Shown here: in pieces, positions 1-6,162 of the stretch
Layout of the letters: each line of letters opens with the position of its first letter
Numbering within the stretch: the stretch's first letter is position 1
Assembly: GCA_030740295.1 (NCBI GenBank)
Contig: JASLXP010000455.1
Coordinates: 1-6,248 of the forward strand
Origin: Planctomycetota bacterium
Lineage (GTDB): Bacteria; Planctomycetota; PUPC01; JACPCR01
Length of the DNA: 6,248 nt
Direction: 5' to 3'
Notes under the pieces: model-generated
Databases searched by the model: none
What the model was told of the DNA's origin: nothing
What the model saw: the letters and a program-made list of their open reading frames with translations, nothing else
Program-made: the position numbers and the translations under genes

Positions 1-2264
1 CAGGCGAATTTATTGCTCACCTCCCATCTCCCTGCGGGCTCCCAGTCTACGGCAGCGCGGTCGAAGGGATAGTCCGCGACGTCCCTTCGCCTCACTTCGA
101 GATAAGTCGGCGCTTTTGCCCCATCAACAGTCGCGCCCAGCCGCGTCCCCGGCCCGTTCGTTTTGCATCGTACAACGATAAGCTCTCTGCCATCCTGTTC
201 GAGCCAGACGTACTTTCCGTCCCGGTGGAGTGTGACCGTGGACGGTTTGTCAGCCGGGGTAAAGCCTGCCTTACCAAGCTGGCGTGAATCGTCACTGAAC
301 GTGGCCGCGGCCGGAGTCACATCAAGCTTGTAGCCTGCGCGTGGATTATCATCTGTCCCCCCGAAGAGCAGCGTGAATGTCTCTCCTGCGGCCCATTGGA
401 CTGTGAAAGGCCCGTAGAAATCCCCCTTGTGAAGATAAAGGCGTTTCCCGTTGTTCTGGCTAAGGCCCAAATCCAGCCAGACTCCCCTCGCCGCGGCCCA
501 TTCGACCATGTAACTGTCTTTTTGGAAGGTCTCATTCTCGATGACTTTTTCAAGGTCTTCGTCCCAGGATGACCTCATGGCCGGCGGGGTGAAAGTGATG
601 CCTCCCCCGTTGGCATACAGACCGAGTTTGCCGGGAGGAACGGCCACCCCGGCGGCCCGCAGCTCCAGCCGGCCGTCGATATATGCACTGACGACCCCGT
701 CATGAGTGAGGTCAAGCCGCAGGTGGAACCGGCGATTGCGCTTGAACGGATGCGAGGCGGCCGAGAGGACTTTCAGTTTGGAGTTTCCGACCTTCTCCAG
801 GGCGAGCTCACCGTTCGCTGCCCATCGCAGTCGAAAGTAATCATCGGCACTCCGAGCGCCGAAGACCATTCCGGCGGCTCCGTCTTTCGCTTCACGCTGG
901 AGGTTGAGATCAAAGTGATAGTTCTTCCACTTTGGATCCCCGAACAGGAACAGACTCTCCTTGTTTTCAGGCGCAACCAGAACAGTGGCGCCGTCTTCTT
1001 CCCTGAATCGCCAATCTGACAGGGCACCGGATGCCGACCCGCCGAAACTGGCGGCGTCATCGAAAATCCAGGTGTCGGTGGAGCGCACCTGAACATCGTC
1101 AAAGTCGGCCTCGCCACCTTCGACGCAGAGCCCAATCCGCCCGCCTGAAAGTTCTGGCGATTTGGCCGAAAGAACCGGCAAGCCATCCAGGGCCACGCGC
1201 AGTTCACCATTGAGCGTGGCCAGCGAGACCCGGTACCAGACCCCCGACCTGGCGACGATGCCCGTGCTCGCGAGAATTTCTTCGCCAGTTGCGTTCACTC
1301 GGATTATTTCGGCCGCTCCCGCGTCTCCGGGCTTCTCCGCCGGGCGAAGGCGGAACAAAAAGTAGTTCTCGTCTCCCCGGTAATGAACGGCCAGACCCGG
1401 CGAACCGTCCACGCTCCTGACGGAAGCGGCAAAAGTGTAGTCATCCCAGAAGCCGTGTCCGGCAATGGCCGTTGCCCGCCCGCCTGATTGTCCGCGATAG
1501 ACAAATGGATTGGCGCTGCGGGTCGCGTTCTCCTCAGCGATTGGGGAATGAGCGCGCCACTGGTCCGCCCGTGAAAGCAGTTCCCATCTGCCGCTTACTT
1601 TTGACCAGGGCCCGCGCACAGAGGCCCGCTCTGTACGCATGAAATCATCGGAAAACTCGACCGGCTCCACGGGTTGAAGCCTAAACGACAACAGCCGCTC
1701 GGCCCCGGCATTCGCCGCGGCCACACCGCCCCCGGCGAAGGTTGAATCCATGGCACTGAGCACCATCTCACCACCAACGAACACGGAGAGCCACGATGAT
1801 CGCCGCTTAACGGTCACTGGCAGCCCGCCTCCGAGTGCCTTGTCCGACCTGCCTTCGCTGCCCTCTACCAATGCAAACAGCAGTCGGCCCGCCTCAGCGA
1901 GGATAGTCTCTTTTCCGTTGACTCGTTTTAAGAGAACCTGCCTTTTCTGACCCAGAGCAAACTCATAATGGTTCTCAGCATCCTGAATCGCAAAGACGAG
2001 CCGGAACGGCCGGCCCTTGTTTCCTCCGGGTTCACCGATGCCAAGATTGAGATCGTAGGCATCTCTCGCCACGCGAGTGATCACAGAGAAGCTCATTCCG
2101 GCAATCTTCATTTCCCGTGCTGGGTGGACGGCGTTCTCCGCAGAACAGACAGTCACAGACAGAACAGACGAAATCAGTATTTTCATGGGCGCTATGGACA
2201 GGTTGGGAAACCTGTCCCCGCGATAGATGTCTGCCATGACTGAAGTCTCTGCTGTTGCCCTCAT
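1..2264 (-). CDS. Exported multi-domain protein with repeated concanavalin/LamG/DUF1080-like modules (3' end outside window)
   Basis: The minus-strand frame is open from ATG 2264 to the window edge (754 codons, no stop), with frame confirmed at internal ATGs 2186, 1751, 869 and 578. The shape is of repeated beta-sandwich (concanavalin-like lectin/glucanase) modules at about residues 55-200, 202-392, 393-560 and 565 onward. Recurrent signatures are D-D-F/W starts, 'W..Y.F...V', 'YRGDENYFLFRL' / 'SADDYFRLRW', 'G.WYRVSL', 'DG.....' and ends such as 'GGRIGLCVEGGEADFDDVQV' and 'PGKLGLYANGGGITF'. Such modules usually bind or act on carbohydrate; no catalytic residues can be assigned here. ATG 2264 lies one base after the DUF4384 gene's stop, with AGGAAAGG just upstream, so translation is probably coupled. 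An internal ATG at 2186 begins a convincing signal peptide (MKILISSVLSVTVCSA, then ENAVHP), so the mature protein is probably exported, and 2186 may be the real start. The C-terminus is unknown and could carry another domain, including an FGE-type VR domain (inference). Confidence 0.82.
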   Translation of the reverse strand, partial: MRATAETSVMADIYRGDRFPNLSIAPMKILISSVLSVTVCSAENAVHPAREMKIAGMSFSVITRVARDAYDLNLGIGEPGGNKGRPFRLVFAIQDAENHYEFALGQKRQVLLKRVNGKETILAEAGRLLFALVEGSEGRSDKALGGGLPVTVKRRSSWLSVFVGGEMVLSAMDSTFAGGGVAAANAGAERLLSFRLQPVEPVEFSDDFMRTERASVRGPWSKVSGRWELLSRADQWRAHSPIAEENATRSANPFVYRGQSGGRATAIAGHGFWDDYTFAASVRSVDGSPGLAVHYRGDENYFLFRLRPAEKPGDAGAAEIIRVNATGEEILASTGIVARSGVWYRVSLATLNGELRVALDGLPVLSAKSPELSGGRIGLCVEGGEADFDDVQVRSTDTWIFDDAASFGGSASGALSDWRFREEDGATVLVAPENKESLFLFGDPKWKNYHFDLNLQREAKDGAAGMVFGARSADDYFRLRWAANGELALEKVGNSKLKVLSAASHPFKRNRRFHLRLDLTHDGVVSAYIDGRLELRAAGVAVPPGKLGLYANGGGITFTPPAMRSSWDEDLEKVIENETFQKDSYMVEWAAARGVWLDLGLSQNNGKRLYLHKGDFYGPFTVQWAAGETFTLLFGGTDDNPRAGYKLDVTPAAATFSDDSRQLGKAGFTPADKPSTVTLHRDGKYVWLEQDGRELIVVRCKTNGPGTRLGATVDGAKAPTYLEVRRRDVADYPFDRAAVDWEPAGRWEVSNKFA
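2196..2217. repeat. Perfect palindrome (9-bp arms) inside the gene junction
   Basis: GGACAGGTT, a 4-nt spacer, then AACCTGTCC form a perfect 9-bp inverted repeat. It lies between the two candidate starts (2264 and 2186) of the left-edge gene. If translated from 2264 it contributes the peptide RGDRFPNLS ahead of the signal peptide. The sequence resembles dispersed palindromic units that I associate with PVC-group genomes, but only one full copy is here; a partial match (GGACAGGT) occurs at 6226-6233. It may be a small mobile hairpin that inserted between two coupled genes and moved the ribosome binding site away from the original start. Confidence 0.6.
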
Positions 2265-2265
2265 T

Positions 2266-4212
2266 TCACCTTTCCTGATGGATTACAATTGTCGCTTTTG
2301 CCGCTGCCTGGCTTTTCGCTATCTGCCCCTTCAGTGAAATCCTTTCCAACCGGTATCCGAACGCGTAGACGGGATAGTCTGCGTTATTCTTTGGCGCTGA
2401 GAGAGCCCCGGTGTTCGCCAACACCACCAGAGTTTCCAGGCCGCTGCCTTCAGCGGAGAATCTCAGCCGCCACCGCTCCCCTTTGGATTTATCCGGCACC
2501 ATCCTTACTTTTTCGGCTTCCAGAGCGACCTGCGCGGCCCGGCCTGTACTGGCGTTGGGAAGGATAAAAAAGGAAACGTCATCGGAGTCGGTGTGAATGA
2601 GCTGGACGTTGCACGCGCGATTCGCCTTCAAGAAGACCTTCATTTCATCGCCTGCCTGGTAGACGGGCCTGGGGCCATGGTTCGTCCAGAGCTCTATTTG
2701 CAGGGGGTGCTTTTCTGGCGCCTGTTTCCTGTTTCCGATCTGGTCGAGGCGAGCGCGAGTCTCCTTGAGGGATGGTGGTTCGAACTTCACGCCTGGCAAT
2801 TGCTCTCGTAGCAATCGCCGGTTGCCCGATGCAATCGCAGCCTTGGCGCTTTGCGGCGAGTCAGCGCTGTCACGGAGTGCCCGCACTACTTTCCAATCCA
2901 CATCGACCAGGTCGTTCTCCACGGAGTATTCACCCCAGAGTACGGGAGCTTCGCGCTTAGAGCCCCATTGGGTCATTGTGATGCCGTTCGACTTAAGCTC
3001 TTTGGCCAATCCCTGTCGGAGACTGTCACCGAATGGACCGACCGCCCGTTCGCTCGCCAGGCTGAACGAACCGAGGATGACTGAGCGATGATTGTGGAGC
3101 GTCAGTTCTGATTTGATGGTGGCGGCCAGGGCCTTCAGCCACGCTTCCCACTTTGGGGGTGGGCGAAAGGAAAACACAGCCACGCGCCTCTCTAATGGCG
3201 AGAGCCATTCCTTCGCCTGATCTCGTTCCTCGGATGTGAAACCCTTGACCAGCTCAGGCAATGCCACACCAGCTCGCACGGTGGCCAGGTTCGCCCCCTT
3301 GTCCGGTGCGAGGCGAGTCACCTTTGCAGATGCCTGGCCCTTGTCATCGGTTTCCTGAATGCCGCCGGCCATCTGTCCTGTCGCGTTATGAAACGAAAAG
3401 GAGATGGGAAGGCCGGAGACAGGACGCTCTTTCACACCGGCCTTCAAGACCACCTGAATCACCAGCGGTTCCAGGAGTTTCCCGCCCTGGCGAATAGGTT
3501 GCCCTTCCCCGCGGAGGTGACGGATCTGAAGAGTGGAAGACACCTTTTCGAGGGAGCTGCTGATGTCTCCCAACGAGGGCCCTGGCAGCTCTTTCGCGCT
3601 GGCTTTAGGGCTAACCGTCCGCCACAGGGCCTCGGTTGCGTAGTCTGCGGTGCGGGCGAGGCGGGCCTGAACCAGGTGCCGCAGGGCTGCAGTCAGATCC
3701 GCCTTGACCAGTGCTTTCTGAGCCGAATCAAAGTGGCGTTGCGCCTGAAGACGCTTTTCCGCCAGCGAGCCGCGCAGCCGTTTGGCCATATCCGTGCGAT
3801 CCAGCACCACCCGTACGCAATACTCATCCGCACGAAAGGCCCGTCTCCAAACTTCAGCATTCTTAATCTGTGTAAGCTGTATCTTATTCTTGGTGAAGAC
3901 AGCGATGCTTTCCTCGAACACCGCAGAAGAGTCTTCCTTGTCCCTGTGTACGACAGTCTGAAGAAAGTCTTTGGACAGGCTCTTTACCTCGACTGAAATC
4001 TCCCGCGATAGTGCCGCCAGAGCCTTGTCGTATGCCTGTTGTTTGGCTTTTCCGCGGTCGTCTCCTTTCTTAAAGGGAATGGAGGCGCTCCCGGCAAAGA
4101 ACTTTTCAAACGGGTAGCCAGCGTGTGCATCCTCAAGCCAGAAAGGCTCGGCAGCCTGGAGGCTGCCAAACAATATCCACAGGCTGACTGAATGAAGCAA
4201 CGTGAAGTGCAT
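2266..4212 (-). CDS. Exported LPP20-like / DUF4384-domain protein
   Basis: 648 aa starting at ATG 4212, with a modest GGA about 6 nt upstream. Residues 1-20 look like a signal peptide (hydrophobic LLHSVSLWILFGSLQA, cleavage likely before AEPF). Residues about 35-140 resemble the LPP20 lipoprotein-like fold: an exposed Ala-Gly motif (FFAGSASIP), a helix of the type A..QAYDKALAALSREI, then a strand region ending EYCVRVVLDRTDM. A helical stretch follows (145-200). About 245-320 resembles an Ig-like beta domain, and 370-445 has the look of a FlgO/TolB-like alpha/beta domain (VILGSFSL, GDSLRQGLAKELKSNGI, VLWGEYSV). About 500-600 matches DUF4384: 'YQAGDEMKVFLKANRACNVQLIHTDSDD', 'FFILPN', then 'ETLVVLAN'. 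DUF4384 often accompanies caspase-like or secreted regulatory proteins; its molecular role is not established. No lipobox cysteine and no VR-like RGGSW/GFRV end, so it is not itself a DGR target. It is one base from the next gene, so they are probably co-transcribed. Confidence 0.88.
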   Translation of the reverse strand: MHFTLLHSVSLWILFGSLQAAEPFWLEDAHAGYPFEKFFAGSASIPFKKGDDRGKAKQQAYDKALAALSREISVEVKSLSKDFLQTVVHRDKEDSSAVFEESIAVFTKNKIQLTQIKNAEVWRRAFRADEYCVRVVLDRTDMAKRLRGSLAEKRLQAQRHFDSAQKALVKADLTAALRHLVQARLARTADYATEALWRTVSPKASAKELPGPSLGDISSSLEKVSSTLQIRHLRGEGQPIRQGGKLLEPLVIQVVLKAGVKERPVSGLPISFSFHNATGQMAGGIQETDDKGQASAKVTRLAPDKGANLATVRAGVALPELVKGFTSEERDQAKEWLSPLERRVAVFSFRPPPKWEAWLKALAATIKSELTLHNHRSVILGSFSLASERAVGPFGDSLRQGLAKELKSNGITMTQWGSKREAPVLWGEYSVENDLVDVDWKVVRALRDSADSPQSAKAAIASGNRRLLREQLPGVKFEPPSLKETRARLDQIGNRKQAPEKHPLQIELWTNHGPRPVYQAGDEMKVFLKANRACNVQLIHTDSDDVSFFILPNASTGRAAQVALEAEKVRMVPDKSKGERWRLRFSAEGSGLETLVVLANTGALSAPKNNADYPVYAFGYRLERISLKGQIAKSQAAAKATIVIHQER

Positions 4213-4279
4213 GGCGATCCAAATTATTCAGTTCGAGTCATCTCGTCCAGTGTGAAAAATACGGCCCCCCAGGACGTTC

Positions 4280-4384
4280 CCGCCGCTGCTGCGGCAGTAC
4301 CAGCCCCAGGGAGCCTGCTCTGTTCGCCCTGCGGCCAGGGCGGGATGCTGTCCGGTTCAGCGGAGGCACTCCGGCTGCTCCGGT
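4280..4384 (-). other. Hairpin-rich 3' flank of the DGR template RNA (putative)
   Basis: Three GC-rich inverted repeats follow the TR core in transcription order: 4373-4361 (5-bp stem CGGAG/CTCCG, 3-nt loop), 4342-4325 (perfect 7-bp stem CGCCCTG/CAGGGCG, 4-nt loop) and 4295-4282 (5-bp stem GCCGC/GCGGC, 4-nt loop). In the Bordetella phage DGR, RNA sequence 3' of TR is needed for cDNA priming, and a short GC hairpin with a 4-nt loop lies just after VR in the target. The elements here sit where either would be expected. No U-rich tract follows, so they do not look like an intrinsic terminator. The assignment is inference from position and pairing only. Confidence 0.45.
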
Positions 4385-4515
4385 GAGCTTGGAGGGCGAC
4401 GCGGAAGCCCAGGTTGTTGTTACGGTTCGTGGGCCTGTTCCTGTTGCGGTTAGCGGAGCGGCAGTTCCTGGCAGAGCTGTTCCAGCTACCGCCCCGATTC
4501 ACGCGGTTGTCGCCC
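4385..4515 (-). other. DGR template repeat (TR), FGE/C-type-lectin type
   Basis: Translated on the minus strand this segment reads DNRVNRGGSWN, then S/A/R/N-rich residues, then NRNNNLGFRVAL. RGGSW...GFRV is the C-terminal signature of FGE-sulfatase/SUMF1-type C-type-lectin folds, a common class of DGR variable protein. Nine AAC codons lie at the loop positions, including three in a row (4421-4413), plus one more AAC and one AAT near the 5' end. Counting T on the + strand gives 29 adenines per 100 nt of minus strand at 4510-4411, in an otherwise GC-rich locus. This concentration of AAC is the TR hallmark: mutating both adenines gives many residues and never a stop. The TR begins within about 10 nt of the RT stop. 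Both ends are approximate because no VR partner is visible for alignment. A 99-codon frame (TTG 4523 to TAA 4224) runs through it, its TTG overlapping the RT's TGA, but I regard it as a by-product of TR's coding ancestry, not a gene. Confidence 0.9.
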
Positions 4516-4519
4516 GTTT

Positions 4520-5524
4520 TCAAGACAGCACCCCATATTTTGAAAGGGCACTACAGCGAAAGCCCGATGCGTCTGCCCATTCCGTAAATGCAATGACAGA
4601 CTGCATTCGTCTGGAGAGTTCGGATTCAGGGAGAGCACCTCGCAGGTAATCTCCTTCGTACAGTCTCAGCTTATCAATGAATCTCTGCCGGCTTCGGCGG
4701 GTAAGCCCAATCCGATCCGGAAACAATCGATAGCCCAGAAAGCTGACACCTGCCTTGCTTGGCTTGAGCTGAATACCTTTCTTCAACTCCAGGTGTAGTT
4801 CGTCGTCGAGGTAATCACGAATCCTCGAAAGCAAGACTTTCAGTTCCTCGGGGCTGTTGCCGAAAGCCAGAAAATCATCCATGTATCGGAGATAGCCCTT
4901 GGTCCGAAGAGTCTCTTTAACGAAATGATCGAGGCGGCCCAGGTAGAAGTTGGCGAAATGCTGGCTTGTCAGATTCCCAATCGGGAGGCCCTTGCCCGGG
5001 GCTGTCTGGTAACTTGCCAGAATATGTTCAAAGAGATTCAGAAGTTCGCGGTCTTTGAACAGGCGAGCCAGCATCCGCATGAGCACCTCGTGATCGATGC
5101 TGTCGAAGCAGCCGGCAATGTCCATCTTGAGACAGAAACGAAAACGCTTGCCAAATTCTCTGGCCCTTGTAACAGCCCGATGGGTTCCCTTGCCCGGGCG
5201 ACAGGCATAGGTGTCGTGAATGGCATAACGCTCGAACACCGGTTCGCAGAGATTCATCATCGCGTGATGAAGCACGCGCTCACGGAATGAAGCAGCACAG
5301 ATTCGACGTTCTTTGGGGTCTCGAACGGTAAAGTAGCGGTAGTCACCCACGGGAACATCCCTGTTCAGAAGCGATGCTCGAAGTGTCTGTAGGTTTTCCT
5401 CAAGCTGCTGGCGATATTCCTGAACTTCCTGCCGGTCTTTCTTGCCTTTCTGGGCCTTCCAGAATGCAAGTCTGAGATTCTCCGAATCTGCAATTCGCAG
5501 GTAAAGGTCACCCGTTCGTTTCAT
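4520..5524 (-). CDS. DGR reverse transcriptase
   Basis: 334-aa RNA-dependent DNA polymerase that would reverse-transcribe the adjacent TR RNA with adenine-specific errors, giving cDNA that rewrites a VR. RT blocks in order: fingers 'FTVRDPKERRICAASFRERVLHHAMMN' region (65-91); 'YACRPGKGTHRA' (106-117); motif A 'KMDIAGCFDSIDH' with catalytic D135; motif B 'GLPIGNLTSQHFANFYL' (179-195), whose IGNLTSQ at 182-188 is the DGR version; motif C YMDD at 214-217 (catalytic D216, D217); then 'LELKKGIQLKP' and 'VSFLGYRLFP' (about 245-269). Length is typical of DGR RTs, and there is no maturase or endonuclease domain as in group II introns. ATG 5524 follows a strong GGAGGAG with 4-nt spacing and overlaps the HRDC gene's end by 17 nt, indicating translational coupling. 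All catalytic residues are present, so the enzyme should be active. Confidence 0.96.
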   Translation of the reverse strand: MKRTGDLYLRIADSENLRLAFWKAQKGKKDRQEVQEYRQQLEENLQTLRASLLNRDVPVGDYRYFTVRDPKERRICAASFRERVLHHAMMNLCEPVFERYAIHDTYACRPGKGTHRAVTRAREFGKRFRFCLKMDIAGCFDSIDHEVLMRMLARLFKDRELLNLFEHILASYQTAPGKGLPIGNLTSQHFANFYLGRLDHFVKETLRTKGYLRYMDDFLAFGNSPEELKVLLSRIRDYLDDELHLELKKGIQLKPSKAGVSFLGYRLFPDRIGLTRRSRQRFIDKLRLYEGDYLRGALPESELSRRMQSVIAFTEWADASGFRCSALSKYGVLS

Positions 5525-5966
5525 CCGGCTCCTCCGTCACCGCTTTGAGAAACTTCTCCCCATACTTGTCAATTTTGGCTTCACCGACTCCTTCGATTTC
5601 GAGGAGTTGTGCTTTGGTGCCTGTCCTGCGTTTTGCCATCTCTGCCAGTTGGGCATTGGTAAATATCGTATAAACCGGTCTGCCGTCGGCTTCGGCAAGT
5701 TGTTTACGCAATTCTCTCAGACGGCGAAAGACCCCGAAATCCGCTTCGTTCAGGATGTCACGGTAATCGATACTCGGGGTCTTGCCCTTCCGCAAAGGTG
5801 CGCCTTCGAGATACTCGACTGCGATGGCCCAGTAAGGAGACTCACGAGGATGATCCACAAATTCCTTCCGAATGGTCAACACTCGGTGGCTCCGAAGGAA
5901 CGCGTTCACCTCTGTTTCGTCCTCACCTCCATCTACTGCAGACACAGTGAAGAACTTTAACGGCAC
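5508..5966 (-). CDS. HRDC-domain DGR accessory protein
   Basis: 152 aa from GTG 5966, chosen because GAGGA (5976-5972) precedes it at good spacing and no better start lies just upstream. Residues about 1-56 (LKFFTVSA ... EVNAFLRSHRVLTIRKEFV ... YWAIAVEYLEG) form a compact alpha/beta region that I recognise as recurring in HRDC proteins next to DGR RTs. Residues about 72-143 form an HRDC (helicase and RNaseD C-terminal) helical domain: 'FRRLRELRKQLAEADGRPVYTIFTNAQLAEMA', then 'LLEIEGVGEAKIDKYGEKFL', which includes the GVGEAK.DKYG helix-turn of nucleic-acid-binding HRDC domains. HRDC proteins replace Avd as the accessory factor in a subset of DGRs. Likely role: binding the RT, the template RNA or the cDNA/VR target, and helping mutagenic retrohoming (inference from family). 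It is first in the cassette, and no helicase or nuclease domain is attached. Confidence 0.92.
   Translation of the reverse strand: MPLKFFTVSAVDGGEDETEVNAFLRSHRVLTIRKEFVDHPRESPYWAIAVEYLEGAPLRKGKTPSIDYRDILNEADFGVFRRLRELRKQLAEADGRPVYTIFTNAQLAEMAKRRTGTKAQLLEIEGVGEAKIDKYGEKFLKAVTEEPDETNG
5529..5535 (-). promoter_or_regulatory. Strong ribosome binding site for the RT
   Basis: GGAGGAG on the minus strand, 4 nt before ATG 5524 and lying inside the last codons of the HRDC gene. It fixes the RT start and implies coupled translation of the two proteins. Confidence 0.8.
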
Positions 5967-5971
5967 GTGAA

Positions 5972-5976
5972 TCCTC
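5972..5976 (-). promoter_or_regulatory. Ribosome binding site deciding the GTG start of the HRDC gene
   Basis: GAGGA on the minus strand, 5 nt before GTG 5966. No ATG start lies nearby in the same frame, so this site supports the non-ATG start. Confidence 0.6.
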
Positions 5977-6006
5977 GACGAACGGTCTACGGCTGAACTG
6001 CCATCG

Positions 6007-6132
6007 CTTCGGGTAGCTCTGACGCTCCGCGGCAGCCTTTTGAAACTTGTCGCGGAGCGCCAAGACTACTTCGGGTAGTGCTGACGCTCCGCGGCAGCTT
6101 TTAAAAACTTGTCGCGGAGCGCCAAGACTACT
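6007..6132. repeat. Two tandem 62-bp imperfect palindromes
   Basis: Copy 1 (6007-6068) and copy 2 (6069-6130) agree at 57 of 62 positions by hand alignment; all differences fall near the left end or the central A/T-rich loop. Each unit has arms GACGCTCCGCGGCAGC and GTCGCGGAGCGCCAAGAC, which pair with a few mismatches around a CTTTT/AAAAAC centre, so each can fold into a long hairpin. The units lie 41 to 166 nt upstream of the HRDC start, where the DGR promoter would be expected. They look like dispersed REP-like elements, not gene-specific operators, but they could affect transcription or mRNA stability. Confidence 0.8.
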
Positions 6133-6143
6133 ATCGCGCGGCC

Positions 6144-6162
6144 GAGGGGGATTCTCCCCCTC
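6144..6162. repeat. G/C-tract hairpin (8-bp perfect stem, 3-nt loop)
   Basis: GAGGGGGA, TTC, TCCCCCTC form a perfect 8-bp stem. A further CTCCCCC tract follows at 6166-6172. No T-tract suited to an intrinsic terminator follows on either strand, so its role is unknown. The rest of 6133-6248 shows no gene, only a fragment (GGACAGGT, 6226-6233) shared with the palindrome at 2196-2217. Confidence 0.55.

Noticed and set aside
773..1210. A 145-aa minus-strand ORF and four similar ones at 92-295, 317-553, 1304-1504 and 1595-1777
   Set aside because: All lie in one alternative frame of the continuous 2264-1 reading frame, which gives coherent repeated beta-sandwich sequence; these give Arg/Pro/Ser-rich shadow peptides.
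2070..2090. Small CTCGC/GCGAG hairpin inside the left-edge gene
   Set aside because: A 5-bp stem in GC-rich coding sequence is expected by chance.
3388..3996. A 202-aa plus-strand ORF antisense to the DUF4384 gene
   Set aside because: Its composition fits a shadow of the minus-strand gene: no recognisable domain or start signal, and the opposite strand has a full-length protein with clear domains.
4282..4320. A degraded second TR/VR copy (a short WYCRSS-like reading near 4300-4285)
   Set aside because: Similarity to TR is limited to about 8 nt (ACTGCCGC), with no RGGSW or GFRV flank, so chance is sufficient.
4224..4523. A 99-codon minus-strand ORF (TTG start) overlapping the RT stop and covering TR
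   Set aside because: It is open because TR derives from coding sequence. Its second half is low-complexity (Ala/Gly/Ser-rich) with no fold signature, and DGR template repeats are normally not translated.
4520..5524. Group II intron or retron reverse transcriptase
   Set aside because: No maturase or HNH domain and no intron RNA domain V/VI-like structure is evident. The IGNLTSQ motif B, HRDC neighbour and A-rich FGE-type TR all point to a DGR.
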